The position numbers were made by a program, and so were the translations under genes. Below are positions 17,386 to 26,828 of a stretch of DNA of 64,000 nt, in pieces (the stretch's first letter is position 1; each line of letters begins with the position of its first letter). The DNA lies in contig CAJUMR010000005.1 in NCBI GenBank assembly GCA_910587475.1, forward strand, positions 36,028-100,027, in the 5' to 3' direction. Source of the stretch: an uncultured Muribaculaceae bacterium. GTDB lineage: Bacteria > Bacteroidota > Bacteroidia > Bacteroidales > Muribaculaceae. The notes below the pieces were generated by a model. The model searched no databases and was not told where the DNA came from. It saw only the letters and a program-made list of their open reading frames with translations.

Positions 17386-18189
17386 ATGAAATTAACTCAT
17401 ATATTATTATGTGTCGCTTTGGCAGGAACAGTCGCGTCTTGTTCTTCGACTAAAACGGTACTGCCTTATTTTACAGATATTTCAACAGTCACAGAAGGGT
17501 CGTTCAAGGCCGAAAATTATTTGCCTGAAATCAAGCCCGACGACGAACTCCTCATAACCGTCAACTCTATCACACCGGCTGCAACAGGCATATACAACCT
17601 TCCGCTGTCCAATCCGGCGAAAACGGATGAGCTATTCAAGGTGTCGACACCACAGCAGCAGACTTACATCGTCGACAGTGAGGGAAATATCAATTTTCCG
17701 GTGTTGGGCAAGCTGCATGTCGCAGGCATGACTGTTGATGCTCTGCAGAAAGAATTGACCCGGCTGATCAGCAAGGATGTCGACGATCCCATAGTTTCAG
17801 TCGCCATGACAAATTTCAGGGTGGTTGTTGCCGGAGAAGTCAAGACTCCGAGATCGATACCTGTGACACGCAACCGCTACAGCATACTCGATGCGCTATC
17901 CGACGCCGGTGACCTTACAGAATACGGTGAGCGTTCCAATGTGCTGCTTGTGCGCGAGGAAAACGGCGAACGTAAGTTTGTCCATCTGAATCTTAATTCG
18001 TCAGAGTTGCTTGCATCGCCTTATTTCTATCTTCAGCAGAACGACTATGTGTATGTAGAGCCCAATAAGGTGCGTCAGGCAAATTCAAAATATAATCAGA
18101 ACAATGCGTTTAAACTGACTGTCGTTTCGACAATCGTCAGTGCGGCGTCAGTGATTGCTTCGCTTGTAATAGCATTAACCGTGAAATAA
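17386..18189 (+). CDS. Polysaccharide export lipoprotein, Wza-like
   Basis: Outer-membrane channel component for capsule or exopolysaccharide export. The 267-residue precursor has a lipoprotein signal (LLCVALAGTVASC, Cys about residue 19). A Poly_export domain follows (PDDELLITV to about residue 145), then an SLBB-type domain (VVVAGEVKTPRSIPVTRNRY, GDLTEYGERSNVLLV). The C-terminus ends in a single hydrophobic helix (TVVSTIVSAASVIASLVIAL), as in Wza where it forms the outer-membrane barrel. It heads the capsule locus, and the Wzc-like partner begins 11 nt downstream. No strong promoter consensus was found; TATATTTTG at 17347-17355 is a near miss to a -7 box. Confidence 0.92.
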   Translation: MKLTHILLCVALAGTVASCSSTKTVLPYFTDISTVTEGSFKAENYLPEIKPDDELLITVNSITPAATGIYNLPLSNPAKTDELFKVSTPQQQTYIVDSEGNINFPVLGKLHVAGMTVDALQKELTRLISKDVDDPIVSVAMTNFRVVVAGEVKTPRSIPVTRNRYSILDALSDAGDLTEYGERSNVLLVREENGERKFVHLNLNSSELLASPYFYLQQNDYVYVEPNKVRQANSKYNQNNAFKLTVVSTIVSAASVIASLVIALTVK

Positions 18190-18200
18190 ACACAGGCATT

Positions 18201-20492
18201 ATGGCAAAGAAAAAAAAATCCGACTTTATTGATGTACGTGCTATCGTGCAGGAATATATTTCTAAATGGTATTGGTTCGCGATTTCAGTCGTAGTGTGTG
18301 TGGCCGTCGGCTGGGTTGCTACGCGTGTGTTCAAACCGAAGTATGCGGTCAATGCCAATGTGCTCATCTCGCAGGACGAGAAGGGCGGTATGGCAAGCCT
18401 TGGGTCGATCGGCGACCTGTTCGGCTCGTCGGCCAGTGTCGACGACGAGATTTTTGTGATCTCGTCTCACTCGCTTTATCGCGATGTTGTCCGTGATCTC
18501 GGAACATATAAGAAGCATGTTGTCCGACTCGGTTTCCTCAACAAGGAATTTGCCTATCCCGAGTTCCCGGTCGATGTGTTTGCAGCCCCCGGCATTATTG
18601 ACACATTGCGCACCGGCATATGGTTCAAGGTGAATATCGATGAAAAAGGTCTGGCATCTGTAAAGGCCAAGGCGAAGAAAAAAGTTATAGCCGATGTCGA
18701 GGACAGGGAGCTGCCGGTGACTTTATCGACAATTTACGGAAGCTTTGTCATCGACACAACGAGCTATTTTGTGCCCGGTGCAGAGACAAAGACCGACATT
18801 CTTCTCTACGGTTATGATGCAGCGGCCGAATTGCTCGATGAAGACGTCAATTCAAGCATTGCCAGCAAGCGCAGCAACGCTATCCGTCTCGGCATGATCA
18901 CAGATAATACGGACTACGGACGTGACGTTCTCAACGAAATCATTGAAAAATACAACGAACGAGGCATCGCGGAGAAAAACCGCGAGGGCGAGAAGACGGC
19001 CAAATTCATCGACGAACGTCTTGTCATCCTGAGCCGCGATCTCAATGAGGCCGAAGCCAGCATCCAGAACTACAAGGAACAGAAAGGTATTATCGACGTC
19101 AGTGTCGAGGCTTCTTATCAGACAGGAAAGAGAAGTTCGCTCGAAAGCGAGCTGATTGCGGCTGAAACTCAGGCCGAAATTATAAAGATGACCGCTGATT
19201 TCATAGCAGATCCAGCCAACAATATGTCGCTTATCCCGACGACGTCGGATGTAGCAGGTGTGCAGGACGGCATCAAGACATACAACAGTTTGCTTCTCGA
19301 GCGTATGTCGCTGATGACAAATGCCAAGCCTAATAACAAAACATTGCAGCTGCTCGAAAAACGCATAGAAGCTACCCGGACGACAATCGCCGCTTCTGTG
19401 GCCAAGGCATATGAAAACATCAACGTCACCATCAACGACCTGCGTTCTCAGTTGAACAAGGCGATGGGACGCTTGAGTTCAGTGCCTTTGCAGGAGCGTG
19501 AATTCCTGAATATAAAGCGTCAGCAAGAGGTCAAACAGCAACTCTATCTGTTCTTGCTGCAGCGTCGCGAAGAAACAGCAATGATGCTTGCCAATGCCAC
19601 ACCCAAGGGCATTATAGTCGATGAGGCATATGCGCTCAACGAACCTGTCAGTCTGAGCAAGAAGATGATGCTGCTGATCTCTCTGATGATCGGCCTGTGT
19701 ATTCCTCCGGCATTGCTTTATATCCGCAAAGCCCTGAGAACCAAGTTCGACACCAAGGACGAAGTCGAAGACATGGTCGATGTGCCTGTGCTCGGCGAGA
19801 TCTGCAACGATCGTGCCGGACGCTCGCTGGTGGCAGTGTCAGGCGACCATTCATCGACCACTGAACTCTTCAATCTGTTGCGTTCGCGTCTGCCGTTCAT
19901 GCTTGGAGGCAAGGACGAGAAGGTCGTGTTGCTTACCTCGACACGTTCAGGCGAAGGTAAATCGTTCGTGTCGATCAACCTTGCTGCCGACATGGCGCTT
20001 CTCCACAAGAAGGTGCTTCTTATCGGCATGGATGTGCGCAAACCGCGTTTGTCCGAGTATCTCGGCCTCAATGCACGTTTCGGTCTGACTCAATATCTCG
20101 CATCTGACGATATCACGATCGAATCGATGATTGTACGTTCGCCCGATGCTCCCGCGCTGGATATTATTGTGTCAGGTCCCGTGCCGCCTAATCCCGCCGA
20201 ACTGTTAAACTCTCCGAAGCTCGATCAGCTTATGGACGAACTTCGCAAGCGCTACGATTATATCTTCATCGACTCGGCTCCGGTCGGAATGGTCAGCGAC
20301 ACATTCACATTGTCGCGACTTGCCGATGCAACAATATATGTTGTACGCGCGGCCTACACCACGCGTTCAGATGTGCGCTTCGTCGAAGACCTTTACGACG
20401 ACAACCGTCTGAAGAAGATGTCGATCGTAGTCAATGGCACGGCTACAAAACGCGGCTACGGCTACGGTTACGGAGAGCAAAAGTCTAAGTAA
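18201..20492 (+). CDS. Polysaccharide co-polymerase/tyrosine autokinase, Wzc-like
   Basis: Inner-membrane protein controlling polymer length and export together with Wza. The 763 residues contain an N-terminal Wzz domain with a first membrane helix near 25-45, a long periplasmic coiled-coil region (about 260-440), a second helix (LLISLMIGLCIPPALLYI, about 490-508) and a cytoplasmic BY-kinase domain with Walker A STRSGEGKSF (about 580-589), Walker A' LLIGMDVRKPR and Walker B YIFIDSAP. The C-terminus has a short Tyr cluster (RGYGYGYGEQ), the autophosphorylation tail of this family, though with fewer tyrosines than in E. coli Wzc. No cognate phosphatase gene is present in the window. Confidence 0.94.
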   Translation: MAKKKKSDFIDVRAIVQEYISKWYWFAISVVVCVAVGWVATRVFKPKYAVNANVLISQDEKGGMASLGSIGDLFGSSASVDDEIFVISSHSLYRDVVRDLGTYKKHVVRLGFLNKEFAYPEFPVDVFAAPGIIDTLRTGIWFKVNIDEKGLASVKAKAKKKVIADVEDRELPVTLSTIYGSFVIDTTSYFVPGAETKTDILLYGYDAAAELLDEDVNSSIASKRSNAIRLGMITDNTDYGRDVLNEIIEKYNERGIAEKNREGEKTAKFIDERLVILSRDLNEAEASIQNYKEQKGIIDVSVEASYQTGKRSSLESELIAAETQAEIIKMTADFIADPANNMSLIPTTSDVAGVQDGIKTYNSLLLERMSLMTNAKPNNKTLQLLEKRIEATRTTIAASVAKAYENINVTINDLRSQLNKAMGRLSSVPLQEREFLNIKRQQEVKQQLYLFLLQRREETAMMLANATPKGIIVDEAYALNEPVSLSKKMMLLISLMIGLCIPPALLYIRKALRTKFDTKDEVEDMVDVPVLGEICNDRAGRSLVAVSGDHSSTTELFNLLRSRLPFMLGGKDEKVVLLTSTRSGEGKSFVSINLAADMALLHKKVLLIGMDVRKPRLSEYLGLNARFGLTQYLASDDITIESMIVRSPDAPALDIIVSGPVPPNPAELLNSPKLDQLMDELRKRYDYIFIDSAPVGMVSDTFTLSRLADATIYVVRAAYTTRSDVRFVEDLYDDNRLKKMSIVVNGTATKRGYGYGYGEQKSK

Positions 20493-20509
20493 GCCTGCGG
20501 CTGACTTGC

Positions 20510-21937
20510 ATGGGGAAGGGAGTTTACAAGTGGACAGCGATCGATCGGATCTGTAATTCGGTCATGACCTTTGGCGGCAATCTATGGCTTGCCAATATGC
20601 TTGCTCCGTCGGACTTCGGCCTTCTCGGCATGGTGGCTATTTTTTCGGCTTTGGCTTCCAACATTTCGGGTTGCGGCATGAGTGATGGCCTCATCAACAA
20701 GGCCGATCCGACTTCGCGCGACTATTCGACAGTGTTTGTGTTCAACGGCGCGATGGGGCTTCTGTTCTGTCTGATATTTGTCTCGACTTCAGGATTTGTC
20801 GCCGCATTCTATGGCTATCCTGAACTGAAAGGCATCATGATCGCCATCGGCATCTGTTTCTTCTTCCAATCGTTGTGCTTGATCCAAGAGACACGCATGC
20901 GCAAGGAGCTCAATTTTAAGAAGATGGCAATTGTCAGATTGTCGGCGACAGCAAGTTCGCTCATACTTGCCGTGATCCTTGTGCTGTGTGGCTACAGCTA
21001 CTGGGGGTTGGTGTCGATGCAGATATTCCTGTCGTTCTTCATGTTTGTCTATTATCTGCTTGTCTCGCGTTGGTTTCCGCGGATTGCGTTCTACCGCGCG
21101 TCGTTCAAGGAGATGTTTGGCTACGGTGTGCATCTGATGCTTGCCTATGTCTGCTACCAGATAGCCAGAAACATCAACATGGCGGTACTTGGAAAATTTT
21201 CCAACGCCGCAGCTTCGGGCGCCTACAATCAGGCCCATAAACTGCAGGAAGTCCCTTACAATCTGAGCGAATCGATCTTGAACTGGCCTTTCTTCGCTGT
21301 GCTTTCAGCCACTCATGGGGTTTCAGACCGACGCCGCGTCACTGCCGACATGCACTCTCAGATTATTTTTGTCAACGCCGTTATCACCTGCTTTCTCTTC
21401 TGCGTCTCGCAGTATGTGTTCAAGTCGCTATATGGGGCGAAATGGGATGCGGCCATACCGATTTTCAACATCCTGCTGTGGTATGGACTTGCAACGGCGG
21501 TAAAGATGTTCTATCAGACCATCCTGAAGGCTCATTCCCGTACGAAGACTATCCGCAATCTCACGATTGTCGAAGTTGTGCTGCAGCTCGCCATGCTTGC
21601 CGGGTTCTATAAGTCGAGCGCAACGGTGATCGCTTTCACCCAGGTCATTCCGGCCTTGGTGATGCTGGTTGTGTATGTGCCGATGTATATGCGCCTCGAA
21701 GGCATTAGCGTCGGTCAATATATGAAAGAAAGCTTCAGACCTTTGATCATACCGGTGCTTGTTATGGTCATCACCATCGTAGGATCGATATCATGGGCAC
21801 CGGAAATCAACCGCTTTGTGGCAATGATAGTTGTATCGGCCCTATATATCGTAGCTCTCATCATCTATTGTGAGCTACGGCGTCCGACGTTTTATATGGA
21901 CGTGCGCCGACGGATAATAAAAACAAAAAATGCATAA
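20510..21937 (+). CDS. Oligosaccharide flippase, Wzx-like
   Basis: A 475-residue multi-pass membrane protein with about 12-14 hydrophobic helices, of the MOP superfamily polysaccharide transporters. The N-terminus (YKWTAIDRICNSVMTFGGNL, LAPSDFGLLGMVAIF) is typical of the WzxC/lipopolysaccharide biosynthesis subgroup. It would flip undecaprenyl-pyrophosphate-linked repeat units across the inner membrane before polymerisation. It lies 17 nt after the Wzc-like gene and 3 nt before the Wzy-like gene, so clearly in the operon. Confidence 0.9.
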   Translation: MGKGVYKWTAIDRICNSVMTFGGNLWLANMLAPSDFGLLGMVAIFSALASNISGCGMSDGLINKADPTSRDYSTVFVFNGAMGLLFCLIFVSTSGFVAAFYGYPELKGIMIAIGICFFFQSLCLIQETRMRKELNFKKMAIVRLSATASSLILAVILVLCGYSYWGLVSMQIFLSFFMFVYYLLVSRWFPRIAFYRASFKEMFGYGVHLMLAYVCYQIARNINMAVLGKFSNAAASGAYNQAHKLQEVPYNLSESILNWPFFAVLSATHGVSDRRRVTADMHSQIIFVNAVITCFLFCVSQYVFKSLYGAKWDAAIPIFNILLWYGLATAVKMFYQTILKAHSRTKTIRNLTIVEVVLQLAMLAGFYKSSATVIAFTQVIPALVMLVVYVPMYMRLEGISVGQYMKESFRPLIIPVLVMVITIVGSISWAPEINRFVAMIVVSALYIVALIIYCELRRPTFYMDVRRRIIKTKNA

Positions 21938-21940
21938 GCT

Positions 21941-23380
21941 ATGACAGATAGCCTCCAACATAATATCACAGATCACCAACCCGGCGAACGTCGGCTGCTC
22001 GACTTGAAGTGGGCTGATTACACCTGGCCGTTGCTGTTTCTGCTGTCGATGGCGATGATGGGACTGAAGTTCCCGTTGGGTTACCTACTTGTGCCGATCA
22101 TACTCATCAACCGTTTCCGCGTCGATCGTTATGATTTCCTCATAATGCTGACGATCTTTTTCGGTGGTTACGGTTTGATAGGCGAAGGCACTCTCCCTGT
22201 CAAAACCTGGGACTTAGCCTTCGTGGCCTCGGTAATCGGCGCCCTGGTATACAGAAAGGATCAGCTCGTCAAAAATGTGTTGTGGCTGATTGTTGGATAT
22301 GCAGTGCTATTGCTTTTTATCGCAAGTTTCAGCGATGAACGTATGATGGTGCAGATTAGGACTATCCGAGGGTATCTTTATTTTATCTACTTTGTGATAC
22401 CGCTGATTGTATTTGCAGGACGAACATTCAATATACTTGTGTTTTTCAAAAAGTTAATGCCCTATGTGATCTGTTTATGTGTATTTTATGTCTGTGACGC
22501 CTTTGTGTTCAATGGCCACATATTATTGCCTTGCACTTTCAGTTGGACAGGAGATGAATCTGTGTTCTATAATCCGACTTTATATGGCTTCGCTACGTTT
22601 CCTCGAATATATCCTCCCGGACTTTTTATTGCGGTATTGGCAGTATATCCAATCGTCCGTCTATATAGATTATGTAGATGGCAATTTATCTTGTTCTTTA
22701 TGGCCCTTGGGGCGACACGAACTTTTACGGTTATTTCAGGCTTTTTGGCGGAATATGTGTTGTCTATGCCAAATTTGGGCAAAGTTGTGCGTTATGGAGT
22801 AGGCGTGGTTGTCGTATTGTTGGCAGTATACGGCCTCGACGCAATATTGCCGGCCGATAATGAAAACGGAGACAGTGCGTTGCGTATTTACTCTTCGGTA
22901 CAGCAAGTGATGAATCTCGAAGTTGCACAAGATGATGAAGATATCGCTGAACTTGGCTCGGGACGTCTTGGACAGGCGATACCTAAGATAGAATTGGTGA
23001 GCGAGTTTAATAAAGAGCTTGTAGGCCTTGGATTCCTTCATCCACAGTTAACGACCAATACAAAGTATATTATTGACAATCCATTTTACAATGATCAGGA
23101 GAAAGCTGAGGAAGTGGCGACAGGTATTGAAGTTGAGCCGCTTCAAGTGTATGTTTCTTGTGGCTTTATTGGCCTGATCGTGCATGTGTTGTTCTTTGTT
23201 GCTACTTTTTTGCTCATCCGTAAAATGCCGTATTCATTTTACTATTTGACGGTTTTGTTCGGACTGTTTTGGTTTGGGCTTGGCGGATTTGCACAGTTGA
23301 ACACTGCGGATGGATTACTGATTTGTAGTTTGGCCTACTCTTTGGTCATTTTGGACAACCGTAATCGGAAACCTCAATAA
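21941..23380 (+). CDS. O-antigen/capsule polymerase-like membrane protein, Wzy-like
   Basis: A 479-residue integral membrane protein with roughly 10-12 hydrophobic helices and one large loop (about 300-390, acidic, with a SGRLGQAIPKIELVSEFNKE segment). This shape and the position next to wzx fit Wzy, which polymerises repeat units on the periplasmic face. Wzy proteins diverge too much for motif proof. Base composition from the middle of this gene onward is visibly AT-richer than in the neighbouring export genes, as is common for the serotype-specific centre of such loci. Confidence 0.7.
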   Translation: MTDSLQHNITDHQPGERRLLDLKWADYTWPLLFLLSMAMMGLKFPLGYLLVPIILINRFRVDRYDFLIMLTIFFGGYGLIGEGTLPVKTWDLAFVASVIGALVYRKDQLVKNVLWLIVGYAVLLLFIASFSDERMMVQIRTIRGYLYFIYFVIPLIVFAGRTFNILVFFKKLMPYVICLCVFYVCDAFVFNGHILLPCTFSWTGDESVFYNPTLYGFATFPRIYPPGLFIAVLAVYPIVRLYRLCRWQFILFFMALGATRTFTVISGFLAEYVLSMPNLGKVVRYGVGVVVVLLAVYGLDAILPADNENGDSALRIYSSVQQVMNLEVAQDDEDIAELGSGRLGQAIPKIELVSEFNKELVGLGFLHPQLTTNTKYIIDNPFYNDQEKAEEVATGIEVEPLQVYVSCGFIGLIVHVLFFVATFLLIRKMPYSFYYLTVLFGLFWFGLGGFAQLNTADGLLICSLAYSLVILDNRNRKPQ

Positions 23381-23389
23381 AATCTAATT

Positions 23390-24424
23390 ATGAAAATTGT
23401 ACATTGCATATTCTCGTTCAATACCGGCGGTGCTGAGACAATGCTCTGCGATATAATGCGTCGGCAAAGTGTTGAACACGATGTCACGCTGATTGTCGTC
23501 AATGATGATTACGACCGGGAGTTATTGTCAAAGTTGCCGGCAAACATTGATCTTGTGCTGTTGAACAGAAAGCCTTCAAGTCGCTCTCCGTTTTTTATAA
23601 TGAAATTGAATCTGGTGATTTATAAAATTATGCCAGACGCCGTACATCTACACTCTTTCAAACTTCCGAGGCTTGTTTTCTATAATCGTAAAAAAACTTG
23701 GTATACGGTTCATGATATTGGCATTTCAATGAAGTATTCCGGACTTGTAGGTGGTATCGTGGCGATATCGGATGCGGTTAAAAACGATATAGAGAGGCGA
23801 AGTAAAGTGCCGGTGAAGGTTGTTCCCAACGGTATTGATTTGGATCAAATAAGCCGAAAAACGACATATAGGCAATCTGACAAATTTAAGATTGTGCAGG
23901 TTGCGCGTCTTGATCATAATAAAAAGGGGCAGGACTTGCTGGTCAAAGCATTGGCTAAGGTTAGAGCCAAAGGGTTCACTCTTGTGACGCTTGATCTTAT
24001 CGGAGATGGACAATCACGGGGATACCTTACACAACTTGTTGCAGATCTCGGACTGACAGAAGCGGTCAACTTCTTAGGTTTGAGAGATCGGGAGTATATC
24101 TACAATCATCTGAAAGATTATGATCTGATGTGTCACCCTGCTCGTTTTGAGGGCTTTGGTTTGGTGATAGCCGAAGGCATAGCTGCAGGGGTGCCGGTGT
24201 TGGTGCCGATGACCGGCGGTCCTTATGAGGTGATAGGCAAAGGCCGCTATGGATGCACTCATATGCCCTTAGATCATGAAGATCTTGCCGATAAAATTAT
24301 TGAAGTTCTGAATAATTATGAAGGTAGTGTCGCCGTAGCTCAAGATGCTTATCGACATATCGTCGATAATTATTCAATCGCAACGACTGTTGATAAGTAT
24401 ATAAAAGTTTATGAGCACAAATAG
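23390..24424 (+). CDS. Family 4 (GT-B) glycosyltransferase
   Basis: A 344-residue retaining GT-B enzyme. The N-terminus FSFNTGGAETMLCDIMRR is the typical acceptor-domain start of GT4 enzymes, and RFEGFGLVIAEGIAAGVPVL (about 251-270) holds the conserved E-x7-E nucleotide-sugar binding motif. It acts on the cytoplasmic face, adding one sugar to the lipid-linked repeat unit; donor and acceptor unknown. Its last 14 nt overlap the next gene. Confidence 0.88.
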   Translation: MKIVHCIFSFNTGGAETMLCDIMRRQSVEHDVTLIVVNDDYDRELLSKLPANIDLVLLNRKPSSRSPFFIMKLNLVIYKIMPDAVHLHSFKLPRLVFYNRKKTWYTVHDIGISMKYSGLVGGIVAISDAVKNDIERRSKVPVKVVPNGIDLDQISRKTTYRQSDKFKIVQVARLDHNKKGQDLLVKALAKVRAKGFTLVTLDLIGDGQSRGYLTQLVADLGLTEAVNFLGLRDREYIYNHLKDYDLMCHPARFEGFGLVIAEGIAAGVPVLVPMTGGPYEVIGKGRYGCTHMPLDHEDLADKIIEVLNNYEGSVAVAQDAYRHIVDNYSIATTVDKYIKVYEHK

Positions 24425-25493
24425 CAAACGCCACCGAATACTTATAGTGTCTCCGATGCTACCTGCCGTCGGAGGTATCAGTGTCAGTTCTTCGCGCTTG
24501 CGTGACAGGCTTATAGATGATGGATATGAGGTCGACACCTACAATCTTCAGATGAAAGTCCCGGGTTGGTGTCATGGGATGTGGCAGTTGATAAATACGT
24601 TTTGGATTCCATTCTATATTCTGTTCAATAAGAAATATGATATCGTGCATCTGCACATCTCATGCTATTGGCGAAGAGTCTATATTTGGCTGACCCGATG
24701 GATGTTCGGACGTACAAAAACGGTTGTCACCATCCACGGCGATTTGGCGAATTATATCAATAAACCGCTGTGCGCTGCTGTGCTGAGTTCAGGGGATAAA
24801 CTTATTTGTGTCCAGCCGGGTAACCGTAAGCTACTTCCTGAAAAGTTGCAGTCGCGCGCTCATGAAATCCCGGCATTTATCATGCCAACGATGGAGGAGA
24901 TACTGCAATATCGATTGCCATCCGATGTGCAGTCGTTTGTAGAGAACTCTGTATCTGCCAAGAAGCCGCTGATCCTTTTCAATGGTTCGATTGTGCTTTC
25001 TTCTCAATTTTATGACCTATATGGTTTTGCGGATATGACTGAAACTATTTTGCGTTTACAGCGAGACGGATTCACTTTGTCGGCGTTGATAATCGTCAAT
25101 GATGTGCATCTTGATGAAAATAAGATGAAATTCTTGAAAAAGATTGAGAAAGACCTGTCAGGGTGCAGAGACGTGTTGATATATAAGTTCTCTCAATTTT
25201 CGTTGTTGCCGATTTTTAATCGAAAAGGAGTCATATATGTGAGACCGACTAAAACTGACGGAGACTCGTTGTCTGTCAGAGAAGCTTTGGCGTTGGGCCG
25301 ACCTGTCATAGCTTCAAATGTAGTGCCGCGTCCTGCAGGCACCATAACATATAATGCCACTTCCGGTGTGGATGCTTTGTATGCTTCGGTCAGGACTTTA
25401 TTGTCCGATAAATCAAATGACCAAAATGTAGAAAACTGTATTTTTTACCAAGATTTCTATCCTGATATTTTGTCAATTTATAACACTCTGTAG
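24411..25493 (+). CDS. GT-B glycosyltransferase
   Basis: A 360-residue protein with a GT4-like N-terminus (ILIVSPMLPAVGGISVSSSR) and a C-terminal donor-binding part (RPTKTDGDSLSVREALALGRPVIAS) with the acidic E-x-ALALGRPV pattern of GT-B enzymes. It probably adds a further sugar to the repeat unit. It starts inside the preceding glycosyltransferase gene and is followed after 4 nt by the CapK-like gene, so translation is probably coupled. AT-rich. Confidence 0.82.
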   Translation: MSTNSKRHRILIVSPMLPAVGGISVSSSRLRDRLIDDGYEVDTYNLQMKVPGWCHGMWQLINTFWIPFYILFNKKYDIVHLHISCYWRRVYIWLTRWMFGRTKTVVTIHGDLANYINKPLCAAVLSSGDKLICVQPGNRKLLPEKLQSRAHEIPAFIMPTMEEILQYRLPSDVQSFVENSVSAKKPLILFNGSIVLSSQFYDLYGFADMTETILRLQRDGFTLSALIIVNDVHLDENKMKFLKKIEKDLSGCRDVLIYKFSQFSLLPIFNRKGVIYVRPTKTDGDSLSVREALALGRPVIASNVVPRPAGTITYNATSGVDALYASVRTLLSDKSNDQNVENCIFYQDFYPDILSIYNTL

Positions 25494-25497
25494 TCTT

Positions 25498-26826
25498 ATG
25501 TCGCTGGCTGATTATATAAAAACACAGATCCCTTTGTGGCCCAATTGGCTTACTTCTGCCATGTTGAAACTCAATTTCTTCGGCCCGTTGTGCTATGGGT
25601 TTTCGTATTTGAAGTATGGTAAAACCATTCAAAGAGAAAGTGCCGAGGACAAGTTGATTGAAATGGTCAATTTTGCAATAAAAAATGTTCCGTATTACCG
25701 AAAGCGATATGCTGGCTTGGTTATCAGGTCGCGCGAAGAGTTTGAGGAAAAGATAGGTTTCATTGACAAAGACATTGTTATGGCCAATTGGGATGATTTT
25801 GTTGCTGATAATATGGAGTCTTCGCAATGCTACATTGAGACAACCGGAGGGACAAGCGGAAAACCAATGAAGTTTTTGTCCCCCAAAAACCGGTATGTGC
25901 ATTCTATGTATTTTTGGCATAAGAGCCTGAAAGAGTTTGGTTGGAACTATGACGTTATGGGAGTGATAAGAAATCATAGACTCCCTGGCGGACGGATTTA
26001 TATGGTCAATCCAGTGATGAAACATGTGATTTTTGATGGTTTCAACAAAGATGAGCAATATTATCTGCAGATCTGGCAAGTATTGAAAAAGCGCCGAATC
26101 AGGTTTCTGTATTGTTATCCTTCTGCTGCATATGATTTTCTTAAATTCTGCCATAGTCACAATCTTGATATTTCTTTTATAAAGACATGTGCGCTTACGT
26201 CTGAAGCGGTAGCTGACTACCAACGCGAGTTTATAAATGATGTGTTGCACATCGATATCCTGATTTCGTATGCTCACAGTGAAAAACTGTGCCAGGCATG
26301 TACTGTTCCCGGTCGATACCTCTATAAGATAGAAGAAGACCATGGCTATATGGAGTTGATTGATGAAAATGATAATGTGGTGACAAACAAAGATGTTAGC
26401 GGAGAAATTGTTGGCACGACATTTTTGAACAGGTTTTTCCCTTTGATAAGATATCGCACCGGTGACATGTCATCTTATTGTGATGGACCGGGTGAAGGCC
26501 GTTGGTTGAAGGATATTTTAGGGCGATGGAACAAGTCTATGATTTACAGGAAAAATTGCGATCCAATTTCCACCACGGCTCTAAATTTGCATTCTGCTTT
26601 CAACGAGCATATAAAAGGATTGCAGTATATACAATATGAAATCGGTTTTTTGACAGCGCTGATAGTTAAAGACGATAAATACACGGAGGCCGATCATGAA
26701 TTCATAAAACGGCATTTAGGAAATGCAATGTGTGGTGATGAAAATGTCGAAATAAGGTATGTTGATAAATTAATATATCAACCAAATGGAAAATTTGTAC
26801 AACTGATTTCAACGGTTATTCAATAA
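25498..26826 (+). CDS. Adenylate-forming enzyme, CapK/PaaK-like
   Basis: A 442-residue member of the phenylacetate-CoA ligase/CapK branch of AMP-forming enzymes. The core signature ETTGGTSGKPMKF (about 118-130) is the ATP-binding loop; ALTSEAVADYQRE and RYRTGDMSSYCDGPGEGRW match the later adenylation motifs. CapK relatives recur in capsule clusters, but their substrate is rarely known; activation of an organic acid for attachment to the glycan is the usual suggestion. No separate acyl-carrier protein or obvious acceptor enzyme is visible. The next gene starts 2 nt after its stop. Confidence 0.85.
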   Translation: MSLADYIKTQIPLWPNWLTSAMLKLNFFGPLCYGFSYLKYGKTIQRESAEDKLIEMVNFAIKNVPYYRKRYAGLVIRSREEFEEKIGFIDKDIVMANWDDFVADNMESSQCYIETTGGTSGKPMKFLSPKNRYVHSMYFWHKSLKEFGWNYDVMGVIRNHRLPGGRIYMVNPVMKHVIFDGFNKDEQYYLQIWQVLKKRRIRFLYCYPSAAYDFLKFCHSHNLDISFIKTCALTSEAVADYQREFINDVLHIDILISYAHSEKLCQACTVPGRYLYKIEEDHGYMELIDENDNVVTNKDVSGEIVGTTFLNRFFPLIRYRTGDMSSYCDGPGEGRWLKDILGRWNKSMIYRKNCDPISTTALNLHSAFNEHIKGLQYIQYEIGFLTALIVKDDKYTEADHEFIKRHLGNAMCGDENVEIRYVDKLIYQPNGKFVQLISTVIQ

Positions 26827-26828
26827 GT

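Noticed and set aside
25390..26343. A 317-codon minus-strand frame across the CapK-like gene
   Set aside because: The plus-strand gene has diagnostic adenylation motifs and fits the operon spacing; the antisense frame has no conserved features.
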